A stretch of 8,172 nucleotides of DNA, taken from an uncultured Porphyromonas sp. GTDB taxonomy: Bacteria > Bacteroidota > Bacteroidia > Bacteroidales > Porphyromonadaceae. Below the pieces are notes generated by a model that worked only from the letters and a program-made list of their open reading frames with translations, did not search any database and was not told where the DNA came from. This document shows positions 1 through 7,035 of this stretch, piece after piece. The stretch is taken from the NCBI GenBank assembly GCA_945965245.1, contig CAMFNC010000230.1, positions 1 through 8,172 of the forward strand, given 5' to 3'. Position 1 is the stretch's first letter; the number at the start of each line of letters is the position of its first letter. A program made the translations under genes and the position numbers.

Positions 1-41
1 GGGAGGAGGATTTTGCAGACGCCCGAAAGTTGCGCCGATAA
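1..41 (+). CDS. Possible 3' end of an upstream gene (partial)
   Basis: Reading from base 3, the frame is open to a TAA stop at 39-41 and gives EEDFADARKLRR. This hydrophilic, charged tail looks like an ordinary protein C-terminus. The other two forward frames are also open for a while and stop at 61-63 and 78-80, so the choice of frame rests only on residue composition. The piece is too short to assign a family. If real, the upstream gene ends about 28 bp before the next promoter box and runs the same way as the peptidase gene. Confidence is low. Confidence 0.25.
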   Translation, partial: EEDFADARKLRR

Positions 42-68
42 GAATGGCAGGAAACGGCAATAATTCTC

Positions 69-76
69 TATCTTTG
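69..76 (+). promoter_or_regulatory. Bacteroidales-type -7 promoter box for the M3 peptidase gene
   Basis: TATCTTTG matches the Bacteroidales -7 consensus TAnnTTTG exactly and lies 65 bp upstream of the peptidase ATG. No TTTG -33 box is present at the usual 19-21 bp upstream; the nearest candidates are too far away (TTTTG at 11-15, GTTG at 29-32). The call therefore rests on one element. A start site a few bases downstream would give a leader of roughly 60 nt, which begins with a small hairpin (GTCTT at 88-92, AAGAC at 96-100, 3-nt loop). No purine-rich ribosome-binding site precedes the ATG, as is usual in this phylum. Confidence 0.55.
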
Positions 77-140
77 TGATAAATGCGGTCTTATAAAGAC
101 AGCATTGCAGCAGAGAATCATTCATCAATAAATTGTATCC

Positions 141-2261
141 ATGAAGAAAGTATTAATTACTCTAAGTGCATTACTTATGCTTACAGCCTGCGGTGGCGGC
201 GGCAAAAAAGCTGGCAGCCAACACGAAAATCCGCTGTTGAGCCCCAGCTCATTGGAACTGCAAGCTCCGGATTTTTCTAAAATTTTACCGGAAGATTTCA
301 TGCCCGCCTTTGAAGAAGGTATGAAACAGCAAAACAAGGAAATCGAAGCTATTGTCAATAACTCCGAGGCTCCCACCTTTGCCAATACCATAGAGGCTAT
401 GGAAAAAACCGGTCAGTTGCTCACACGCACCTCATTGGTGTTCTTTGGCCTGAGCGGAGCCGATGCCACGGATGAAATCCGCAAAATCGAAGAGGAAATC
501 TCTCCTAAGTTGGCCGCTCATTCCGATGGTATTTTCCTGAACGACAAACTATACCAACGCGTTAAAACCGTATATGAAGTCGAAAACGGCAAGTTGGAGG
601 GTGAGCAGGCCAAGCTGCTCCAAGTGTATTATGATCGCTTTGTGCGAGGCGGTGCCAACCTAGACGAAGCCGGTAAAACTCAACTGAAAGCTATCAACAA
701 AGAGATGGCAGAGCTGACAACCAAATTTGGTAATATGCTTACCGATGCCACCAAAGAGGCCTCTGTCTATGTGGATAATAAAGATCGCCTGAAAGGTATG
801 ACCGATGAGGAAATCGAATCCGCAGCCCAAGCAGCCGAAGCCGATGGCAAAAAGGGCCTGTACAAGTTGGGTATTACCAATACCACGCAGCAGTCTGTTT
901 TGGTCAAGCTGGACGACCGCGATCTGCGCAAGCAGGTTTTCGAAGCCTCCATTCACCGCTGCGACCAAGGCAAGTATGACACCCGTCAAATGATTTTGCG
1001 CATGGCGGAATTGCGTGCCAATAAAGCTCAATTACTGGGTTTCAAGAACTACGCCGAATGGAACCTCCAAGACCAAGTGGCCAAGACACCCGAACGTGTG
1101 GACGCTTTCCTGCGCGGTTTGGTGAAAAACTATGCTCCGCGTGCTGCTGCCGATGCTGCCATGCTGCAAACGTATGCTCGCCAGACGGCAGGCGAAGACT
1201 TTGTGCTGGAAGCATGGGACTGGGATTACTATGCCGAAAAGATGCGTGCCGAACAGTTCGGTATCGACGAAAAGACCATCAACGAATACTTCGAAATGGA
1301 CAAAGTGCTTCAAGATGGAGTATTCTATGCAGCCAACAAGCTCTATGGCATGACTTTCAAGGAGCGCACCGATCTGCCCGTATATCAGAAAGACGTGCAT
1401 GTATATAATGTATATGATGCAGACGGTTCGCTGATGGCTATTTTCTATACAGACTTCTATCGCCGCGATACCAAGAGCGGTGGCGCATGGATGAGCAATT
1501 TCGTGGAGCAGAGCCATTTACTGGGCACCAAGCCGGTGATTTATAACGTGATGAACATCGAGAAGCCTGCCGATGGCAAGCCCACTTTGATTTCATGGGA
1601 TCATGTAACCACCATGTTCCACGAATTCGGTCATGCTTTGCACGGCCTTTTTGCCAACCAGCAATATCCTATGCTGAGCGGTACGAATGTAGCTCGCGAC
1701 TTTGTGGAAATGCCTTCACAGTTCAACGAGCATTGGGCTTCTTATCCCGAAATCTTCGATAACTTTGCCAAGCATCACAAGACCGGTGAACCTATGCCCG
1801 GTGAACTCAAAGACAAGTTCATGCAGTCTCTCACATTCCTCTCTTCTTATGCTTTGGGCGAAAACCTTGCTGCCGTAACCTTGGATATGGGATGGCACAA
1901 ACTGGCTGCCGGACAGAAAGTGGAAGATGTGGATGCTTTTGAGCAAGCTACACTCAAGGATATGGGATTGCTCAACGCCCAAATTCCGCCCCGCTACCGC
2001 AGCACCTACTTCCGTCACATTTGGAGCAACGGCTATGCCGCCGGCTATTATGCTTATCTCTGGAGCGAAGTGATGGACCAAGATACTTATCAGTGGATGG
2101 TCAAGAATGGCGGTCTGACTCGCGAAAACGGCGATAAACTGCGCAAGAGCTTACTCTCCATCGGTAATACTCGCGACTTCAACGAAGCCTTTACCGAATT
2201 GACCGGGAAGGCTCAACCCGACGTAAACAGCTTGCTGCGTGGTCGCGGCATCCTGAAGTGA
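141..2261 (+). CDS. dcp: M3 family metallopeptidase, peptidyl-dipeptidase Dcp-like lipoprotein
   Basis: This is a zinc peptidase of family M3. By family knowledge, Dcp-type members remove dipeptides from the C-terminus of short peptides, which suits recycling of oligopeptides in the periplasm. The N-terminus is a lipoprotein signal: two lysines, a hydrophobic stretch and lipobox L14-T15-A16-C17, so mature Cys17 should be lipidated. Residues after Cys17 are GGGGKK with no acidic run, so the acidic surface-export signal described for Bacteroidota lipoproteins is missing and a periplasm-facing protein is more likely (inference). The zinc motif HEFGH is at 494-498, with E523 in FVEMPSQ as the expected third ligand. 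The C-terminal stretch RYRSTYFRHIW (618-628) followed by GYAAGYYAYLW (631-641) is the substrate-binding His/Tyr region typical of Dcp rather than of oligopeptidase A. At 706 residues it fits Dcp plus a signal peptide. The start is fixed by the signal sequence. The gene is monocistronic by context: its own -7 box lies before it and a strong terminator after it. Family assignment is secure; the exact specificity is inferred. Confidence 0.95.
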   Translation: MKKVLITLSALLMLTACGGGGKKAGSQHENPLLSPSSLELQAPDFSKILPEDFMPAFEEGMKQQNKEIEAIVNNSEAPTFANTIEAMEKTGQLLTRTSLVFFGLSGADATDEIRKIEEEISPKLAAHSDGIFLNDKLYQRVKTVYEVENGKLEGEQAKLLQVYYDRFVRGGANLDEAGKTQLKAINKEMAELTTKFGNMLTDATKEASVYVDNKDRLKGMTDEEIESAAQAAEADGKKGLYKLGITNTTQQSVLVKLDDRDLRKQVFEASIHRCDQGKYDTRQMILRMAELRANKAQLLGFKNYAEWNLQDQVAKTPERVDAFLRGLVKNYAPRAAADAAMLQTYARQTAGEDFVLEAWDWDYYAEKMRAEQFGIDEKTINEYFEMDKVLQDGVFYAANKLYGMTFKERTDLPVYQKDVHVYNVYDADGSLMAIFYTDFYRRDTKSGGAWMSNFVEQSHLLGTKPVIYNVMNIEKPADGKPTLISWDHVTTMFHEFGHALHGLFANQQYPMLSGTNVARDFVEMPSQFNEHWASYPEIFDNFAKHHKTGEPMPGELKDKFMQSLTFLSSYALGENLAAVTLDMGWHKLAAGQKVEDVDAFEQATLKDMGLLNAQIPPRYRSTYFRHIWSNGYAAGYYAYLWSEVMDQDTYQWMVKNGGLTRENGDKLRKSLLSIGNTRDFNEAFTELTGKAQPDVNSLLRGRGILK

Positions 2262-2285
2262 TTTATCGGGAGTATTAAACTATTC

Positions 2286-2330
2286 GGAGGCTGTATCGGA
2301 CTGATGAGTTCGGTGCAGCCTCTATTGTTT
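2286..2330 (+). terminator. Intrinsic terminator after the M3 peptidase gene
   Basis: A near-continuous hairpin begins 24 bp after the peptidase stop. The left arm 2286-2302 pairs with 2307-2323 around a 4-nt GATG loop. The outer part is GAGGCTG (2287-2293) against CAGCCTC (2316-2322), perfectly complementary. The inner part continues with A-U and G-C pairs and a few G-U wobbles. A T-rich tract (TATTGTTTT) follows directly. This is the structure expected of a Rho-independent terminator and separates the peptidase gene from the downstream operon. Folding energy was not computed. Confidence 0.8.
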
Positions 2331-2338
2331 TATGGCAC

Positions 2339-2359
2339 AGGGTGACCGGTACCGACCCT
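2339..2359 (+). other. Imperfect palindrome upstream of the operon promoter
   Basis: AGGGT at 2339-2343 is inverted as ACCCT at 2355-2359 around the 8-bp palindrome CGGTACCG at 2347-2354. The site ends 29 bp upstream of the -33 box. It could bind an activator or be chance; nothing in the sequence names a binding protein. It lies between the terminator and the promoter, where no coding constraint explains it. Confidence 0.25.
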
Positions 2360-2388
2360 ATACCACTCATGTCCTTGTGCAGGGTGCT

Positions 2389-2419
2389 TTTGTGCGACCG
2401 TATTGTTTGATTAACTTTG
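2389..2419 (+). promoter_or_regulatory. Bacteroidales promoter (-33 TTTG, -7 TAACTTTG) for the glycosyltransferase operon
   Basis: TTTG at 2389-2392 and TAACTTTG at 2412-2419 are separated by 19 bp. Both boxes match the consensus recognised by the primary sigma factor of Bacteroidales (TTTG and TAnnTTTG, spacing about 19-21). Transcription should start a few bases after 2419, giving a leader of about 65 nt before the ATG at 2489. No comparable promoter is visible in the short gaps between the four downstream genes, so this is probably the promoter of the whole block. Confidence 0.75.
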
Positions 2420-2444
2420 TGGCATAAATATTACAAGCACTCGA

Positions 2445-2468
2445 TTCGTTACTAATATTAGTTGCGAA
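2445..2468 (+). promoter_or_regulatory. 24-bp dyad in the leader of the DUF2723 gene, possible operator
   Basis: ACTAATATTAGT (2451-2462) is a perfect 12-bp palindrome. It is flanked symmetrically by TTCG (2445-2448) and CGAA (2465-2468), giving a 24-bp dyad broken only by a T-T mismatch and a T-G wobble. It sits about 25 bp downstream of the -7 box, inside the presumed 5' leader, where a bound repressor would block elongation. As RNA the hairpin would be weak and AU-rich, so a DNA operator is the likelier reading. No regulator gene is in the window. Confidence 0.35.
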
Positions 2469-2488
2469 CTTTTTATCAGAGATAACTT

Positions 2489-5400
2489 ATGAATTGGAAA
2501 AAGTTTAATCTGGTCAATAATGTGATCGGCTGGGTGGTGTTTGCCATTGCTGCCATCGTATATCTGATGACCATCGGCCCCACGGCAAGCCTTTGGGACT
2601 GTGCCGAATTTTTGGCTTGCGTAAATAAATTGGAAGTGGGACACCCTCCCGGTGCTCCTTTCTTTATGTTGGTCTATAATATTATAACCAATTTTACGTC
2701 CGATCCCACTCGTGTGGCGGTGATGGCCAATGCCACCAGCGCATTGCTCAGTGCATTCACAATTCTTTTCCTCTTTTGGACCATCGGACACATGGCACGG
2801 CGCATTATTGCTCCGGATGTGCGTCCGCATGATTTGCGCCCTGCACGCACAGAGCTTACACTCACCGAAAGTCTTCTTATATGGGGTTCGTCGGCTGTGG
2901 GAGCATTGCTTTATACATTTACCGATTCGTTTTGGTTCAATGCCGTGGAAGCCGAGGTTTACGCTTTCAGTTCTTGGTTTACGGCATTGGTCTTTTGGTT
3001 GATGTTTAAGTGGGAAGAACGCCACGAACAGCCACGCTCGGATAGATGGCTGGTGCTGATGGCCTATTTCATGGGGTTGAGTATCGGTGTGCACTTGCTG
3101 AACTTGCTTTGCATCCCAGCCATGGCTCTGATATATTATTACAAACGCTATCGCAACCCGAATATGAAAGGTGCCATCATCACGTTGCTGCTCTCATTTG
3201 TGATGATTGTGATTATGATGTATGGTATCATTCAGGGGGTGCCCAAAGTGGGCGATGCTTTTGACCGCTTCTTTGTCAATAGTGTGGGGATGCGCTTCAA
3301 TTCGGGCTTATATATTTATCTTATTCTCCTTGCGTTAGTATTGGGTGGTACGCTTTATCTGACGGACTGCGCCTCCAAAAACCGCAAATATGCCGATAAG
3401 CCGATGCGTTTGGGCATTCTGCTCAGCGTGATGCTGATGGGTATTCCGTTCCTTGGCTCCGGCATTTGGATTGGTATCCTGCTGAGTGCTGCTTTGGCTG
3501 TCTATCTGTTTGGTAAAAAAATGCTGCCCATCAAGTGGTTGCACACCATCCAACTATCGCTGGTGGTGGTTATGATTGGATTTTCCACATACGGTGTTAT
3601 TTTGGTGCGTGCCGTGGCAGATACGCCGATGAACGAAAACGACCCCGGCAATGCACTTACTTTGCGTAAATATCTTGCTCGCGAACAGTATGGCAGTGTG
3701 CCTCTGATATACGGTCCCAGTTTTGCCAGCCGTCCCGTGGCAATAGAAAAAGACGGTGAGGTATATGGCGAGGCTCCCAAAGCAAATCCCGGTGACCCCG
3801 ACCGCTATATCAAGTATTACGACAAAAATCGCTACGTTTATCCCGAAGGCTCGCAGATGCTCTTCCCACGCATCCACTCGCCCAAACCGGAACATATTCA
3901 GATCTATAATACATGGATGGGTCGCGCATACGATGATTATTCGCTGCCCACATTCGGTCAGAATGTGCGCTTCTTCTTGAGCTATCAGGTCAATTTTATG
4001 TATTGGCGATATTTCCTATGGAATTTTACCGGACGTCAAAACGATATTCAGGCCGATGGCAGTATGCTGCGCGGTAATGCCATGACGGGCATTCCTTTCA
4101 TTGATAATATTTTCTTGGGTGATACGTCCGATATGCCAGCCATGACTACCGAAAACAAAGGACATAATATCTATTATATGTTGCCATTGCTGCTCGGTTT
4201 TTTGGGCATCGCATTCCAGTTGCTCCGTGGACGCCGTGGCGTACAGAGCTTTTGGATTACTTTTATCCTCTTCTTTATGACCGGGTTGGCGATTGTGTTG
4301 TATGTCAATCAGACGCCCATGCAGCCACGTGAACGCGACTATTCGTATGCCGGTTCGTTTTATGCCTTCTCCATTTGGATTGGTTTGGGTGTGGCAGGAT
4401 TGTGGATGCTATTGCGCAAGCTCAAGCTGAAAGATGTGCCGGCAGCATTGCTGGCTTCGGCTCTCGGTTTGATAGTGCCTATTCAGATGGCAGGGCAGAA
4501 CTGGGATGACCACGACCGCAGCGGACGCACCATTGCCCGTGACATGGGTATCAATTATTTGGAGAGCTGCGAACCCAATAGTATTATCTTCTGTTTTGGC
4601 GATAATGATACTTTCCCGCTGTGGTATATGCAGGATGTGGAGGGGCTGCGCCGTGATGTGCGCACCGTAAACTTGAGTTACTTGGGCGGTAATTGGTATT
4701 GCAAGTCGCAGCAACGCGATATCTATGAAACCAAAGCACTGAAGATGCCTTTCCTGACTCCGGAGTTCCTCTCGCACAATGAAGTGGTGGAGATAAAGCC
4801 GGAAGTGTCTATCATGCCGCTGGCAGATGCCCTGAAGACTGCCACCACCGGCGAGGCCAAAACCCTGTCTACCGATGTGCTGATGGCTAAGGTAAACCGT
4901 GCCCGAGTGATGAAACAGGTACCTGCCAATATGCAACATCTGGTGCTGGACGAACTGCCCATTTCCGAACGAGGCAAGAGCTATTTGGGATTGGACGGAC
5001 TGGGCATATTGGATATTATGCTTGGCAACGATTGGGAGCGGCCTATTTATTGGACCGTGGGTAGTCCGCGTGACGGATTTTCCAATCTCGGCAATTTCCA
5101 GGTGCAAACCGGTATGGCTTGGCATCTGCTGCCTGTGGATTTGCGTCGTGACAGCGTGGCGGTATCGCCTATCAACGTGGAGCGCACTTATGATTTGATT
5201 ATGAATAAGTTCCGCTGGGGTGGCGCCGAAAAACCCGATACATATATGGATATGACCTGCCGCAATACGCTCAAGAGCTACCGCAGCGCACTATTTGTGC
5301 CGCTGGCTGCCGAACTGATTAACCGCGGCGATATGAAGCGTGCGCAAAACGTATTGGGCAAATGTCTGCAATCTATTACTGCTCAATCTGTTCCGCACGA

Positions 5401-5761
5401 TGAATCCAGCATCTATCTGGTGAATTGTCTTTACCGTGCAGGCATGAAAAAGCAGGCGGAAGAAGTGGCCGGTCATGTGGCACGCCACTTGATGACCAAA
5501 CTGGACTGGATGTTTGGATTGGTAACCAAAAAGACGGATGCCTTCCTCGGTTTGATGAGCATGGGCGAAGTGGAATACGACTTGCACAGTGCGCTCGAGT
5601 TGGTGCGTATCTGTCACGCTCATGACAGCCGGTTGATGGACGGCTATGTGCCTCGCCTGAGTAGCTATATGAAGCTGATTCAGCCAGAAGAAGCCGCCGA
5701 GCAACCGGCTTCGCTCCAGAACGCTGCTGATACCTCCGTTGCCGATACGGTGCATGAGTAA
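2489..5761 (+). CDS. DUF2723 / glycosyltransferase family 117 membrane protein
   Basis: This is a large GT-C-type integral membrane protein of the DUF2723 family (GT117). The human relative TMEM260 is a protein O-mannosyltransferase. Many Bacteroidota carry such proteins, and a role in transferring sugar to exported proteins or envelope glycans is inferred, not shown. The N-terminal domain has a first membrane segment at about 10-29. Its loop WDCAEF (36-41) supplies D37 and E40, the acidic pair expected at the GT-C active site, and is followed by GHPPGAP (51-57). Roughly nine more hydrophobic segments run to about residue 375. An extracytoplasmic loop (about 376-560) contains YLAREQYG (395-402) and MYWRYFLWNF followed by GRQND (504-519). 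About four more segments span 562-670, with PRERDYSY in a loop (R614-Y618). The soluble C-terminal part opens with GDNDTFPLWY (704-713) and continues as a helical, probably repeat-like region. The low-complexity tail is rich in Ala, Asp and Glu. There is no cleavable signal; the first segment acts as anchor. The stop codon overlaps the next start by 8 nt, which suggests translational coupling. Family is secure; substrate is unknown. Confidence 0.9.
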   Translation: MNWKKFNLVNNVIGWVVFAIAAIVYLMTIGPTASLWDCAEFLACVNKLEVGHPPGAPFFMLVYNIITNFTSDPTRVAVMANATSALLSAFTILFLFWTIGHMARRIIAPDVRPHDLRPARTELTLTESLLIWGSSAVGALLYTFTDSFWFNAVEAEVYAFSSWFTALVFWLMFKWEERHEQPRSDRWLVLMAYFMGLSIGVHLLNLLCIPAMALIYYYKRYRNPNMKGAIITLLLSFVMIVIMMYGIIQGVPKVGDAFDRFFVNSVGMRFNSGLYIYLILLALVLGGTLYLTDCASKNRKYADKPMRLGILLSVMLMGIPFLGSGIWIGILLSAALAVYLFGKKMLPIKWLHTIQLSLVVVMIGFSTYGVILVRAVADTPMNENDPGNALTLRKYLAREQYGSVPLIYGPSFASRPVAIEKDGEVYGEAPKANPGDPDRYIKYYDKNRYVYPEGSQMLFPRIHSPKPEHIQIYNTWMGRAYDDYSLPTFGQNVRFFLSYQVNFMYWRYFLWNFTGRQNDIQADGSMLRGNAMTGIPFIDNIFLGDTSDMPAMTTENKGHNIYYMLPLLLGFLGIAFQLLRGRRGVQSFWITFILFFMTGLAIVLYVNQTPMQPRERDYSYAGSFYAFSIWIGLGVAGLWMLLRKLKLKDVPAALLASALGLIVPIQMAGQNWDDHDRSGRTIARDMGINYLESCEPNSIIFCFGDNDTFPLWYMQDVEGLRRDVRTVNLSYLGGNWYCKSQQRDIYETKALKMPFLTPEFLSHNEVVEIKPEVSIMPLADALKTATTGEAKTLSTDVLMAKVNRARVMKQVPANMQHLVLDELPISERGKSYLGLDGLGILDIMLGNDWERPIYWTVGSPRDGFSNLGNFQVQTGMAWHLLPVDLRRDSVAVSPINVERTYDLIMNKFRWGGAEKPDTYMDMTCRNTLKSYRSALFVPLAAELINRGDMKRAQNVLGKCLQSITAQSVPHDESSIYLVNCLYRAGMKKQAEEVAGHVARHLMTKLDWMFGLVTKKTDAFLGLMSMGEVEYDLHSALELVRICHAHDSRLMDGYVPRLSSYMKLIQPEEAAEQPASLQNAADTSVADTVHE

Positions 5762-6440
5762 GTATAATCGCAAGTCTGACGAAAGGGGCAGTTCGCTGCT
5801 CACCGAGTCCCTCATCGAGCGGTTTATCTGTCAGGTGCCGCTCTTCTATCGTGCGCTCATTCCCGGTGGTCGCTGGTGCATCCCTGCTTATCGAGGTAAG
5901 TGTGTGTATCTGACATTCGACGATGGACCCATTCCCGAGATTACTCCTTGGGTTTTGGACCAACTCGATATGTTGGGCGTCAAAGCCACATTCTTTTGTG
6001 TGGGCGAAAATGTACGTCGTTACCCTGAACTTTTCGAGGAAATCAAACGGCGAGGACATCAAGTGGGCAATCACACCTTTCATCATATCAAAGGATTGGA
6101 ACACAACACTCACGGCTATATCGAAGATGTGGAGCTGGCCAATGACCTGATTCATTCACGCTATTTTCGTCCGCCGCATGGCCATCTGCTCTTTCCGCAG
6201 GTACGTGAATTGGGGCGGCGATACGAAATTATCATGTGGGATGTGATTACGCGCGATTACAATCGCCGTCTCACTCCCGAACAGGTTTTTCACCCCGTAC
6301 AACGATATACACGCAATGGCTCCATTATTGTCTTTCATGACTCCCTCAAAGCCGAGAAGAATATGCGTGCCGTGATGCCTCGTGCCGTACGCTGGCTCCA
6401 AGAGCAGGGTTATACCTTCTTGCGCATCGGCGACATCTGA
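5754..6440 (+). CDS. Polysaccharide deacetylase family protein (NodB domain, CE4)
   Basis: This 228-residue protein has all five motifs of carbohydrate esterase family 4, whose members use a metal ion to remove acetyl groups from N-acetylated sugars. They are TFDDGP (54-59; D56 base, D57 metal), HTFHH (107-111; H107 and H111 metal ligands), RPPHG (139-143), a DVITRDY segment (163-169) standing in for the usual DxxDW motif, and FHD with H195-D196. I start it at the ATG at 5754. The ATG at 5739, in the same frame, would bury the start deeper in the upstream gene and add only five residues. The chosen start gives the classic stop-start overlap ATGAGTAA. No signal peptide or membrane helix is visible, so the enzyme should be cytoplasmic or membrane-peripheral, which is unusual for peptidoglycan deacetylases. 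A lipid-linked or precursor sugar is a reasonable guess for its substrate, given the glycosyltransferase next to it. The domain call is firm; the substrate is not. Confidence 0.9.
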   Translation: MSKYNRKSDERGSSLLTESLIERFICQVPLFYRALIPGGRWCIPAYRGKCVYLTFDDGPIPEITPWVLDQLDMLGVKATFFCVGENVRRYPELFEEIKRRGHQVGNHTFHHIKGLEHNTHGYIEDVELANDLIHSRYFRPPHGHLLFPQVRELGRRYEIIMWDVITRDYNRRLTPEQVFHPVQRYTRNGSIIVFHDSLKAEKNMRAVMPRAVRWLQEQGYTFLRIGDI

Positions 6441-6466
6441 CATGGGATTCATGGGAATATGAAATC

Positions 6467-7018
6467 ATGGAAACTTATTTCTTAGCTCTTTATATCTGGT
6501 TGTCTGCCATCAATATCTCTTTTCGGGACATCGGCACGGATACCACTCCCTATGTGCCCACGGCAAGTGTTCCCTCCATCTTGGCGCAGTCTGTGCAAGA
6601 CGGTTTGGCAGAAGAGTTAGAGGCGTATGCACCAACTTCTGAGCATGAGCGTGCAGAAGGCATTGCCCGCGCTTGTAGCGCTTATGTGCATCGCAAACTG
6701 ACCTTTACGACTCGCAACCGACTTAATCGCCAACAAGGAAACTGTACGTTGTATGCCGACTATCTGGCGCATCTCATCAATCATTACTATCGCAAATACT
6801 GCCTTCCCGATTATCGGGCTGAGGTGACATACGGACAGATTGTGGGTAAAGACGACCTGATAAATTACTGCGATGTGATGACCGAAGCGGTTCGGAACAC
6901 GGCACATCGTAATTTCTTCAAGACCCACCATTACGTGCGGGTCTTCCATCGCCGGCAGCTGCTTTTTAAAGTGGATGCCTCCCTTGCCAAAATCATTCGC
7001 GAGCGAAATCCCTCCTAA
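6467..7018 (+). CDS. Uncharacterised protein with a transglutaminase-like Cys-His-Asp arrangement
   Basis: I do not recognise a named family for this 183-residue protein. Its layout recalls the transglutaminase-like (papain-fold) superfamily: a helix and strand segment AYVHRKLTF, then GNCTLYADYLAHLIN with Cys93 at the start of a helix, His154 or His155 in KTHHYVRVF, and Asp170 in LLFKVDAS. The order Cys, about 61 residues, His, about 15 residues, Asp fits that fold. Family members are proteases, amidases, cross-linking enzymes or inactive binding domains, so activity is not predicted. Three other cysteines (70, 112, 135) are not obviously placed for catalysis. Residues 4-16 are hydrophobic, but no basic residue precedes them, so a signal peptide or anchor is possible but weak. 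The start is the only ATG in this frame near the upstream gene. It lies 26 bp after the deacetylase and 17 bp before rnz, so it is very likely co-transcribed with them. Confidence 0.8.
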   Translation: METYFLALYIWLSAINISFRDIGTDTTPYVPTASVPSILAQSVQDGLAEELEAYAPTSEHERAEGIARACSAYVHRKLTFTTRNRLNRQQGNCTLYADYLAHLINHYYRKYCLPDYRAEVTYGQIVGKDDLINYCDVMTEAVRNTAHRNFFKTHHYVRVFHRRQLLFKVDASLAKIIRERNPS

Positions 7019-7035
7019 CCATCCAAATCCTAAAG

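Noticed and set aside
4409..5125. Minus-strand open frame of 238 codons inside the DUF2723 gene
   Set aside because: It is antisense to the conserved GDNDTFPLWY region, has no promoter or recognisable domain, and is rich in His and Gln as expected for a shadow frame.
5739..5753. Earlier in-frame ATG for the deacetylase
   Set aside because: It would add only five residues and extend the overlap with the upstream gene to 23 nt. The ATG at 5754 gives the usual ATGAGTAA stop-start overlap.
5376..6155. Long open frame on the minus strand, 259 codons
   Set aside because: It lies wholly opposite two well-supported genes with clear motifs, and its translation shows no family motif. The reverse-strand openness follows from the codon use of the real genes.
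6459..6485. ATG at 6459 giving MKSWKLIS, and a lipobox-like stretch just after in the same frame
   Set aside because: The frame stops at TAG after eight codons and does not join the downstream protein without two frame changes. The frame from 6467 is intact, so a broken signal peptide is not needed to explain the gene.
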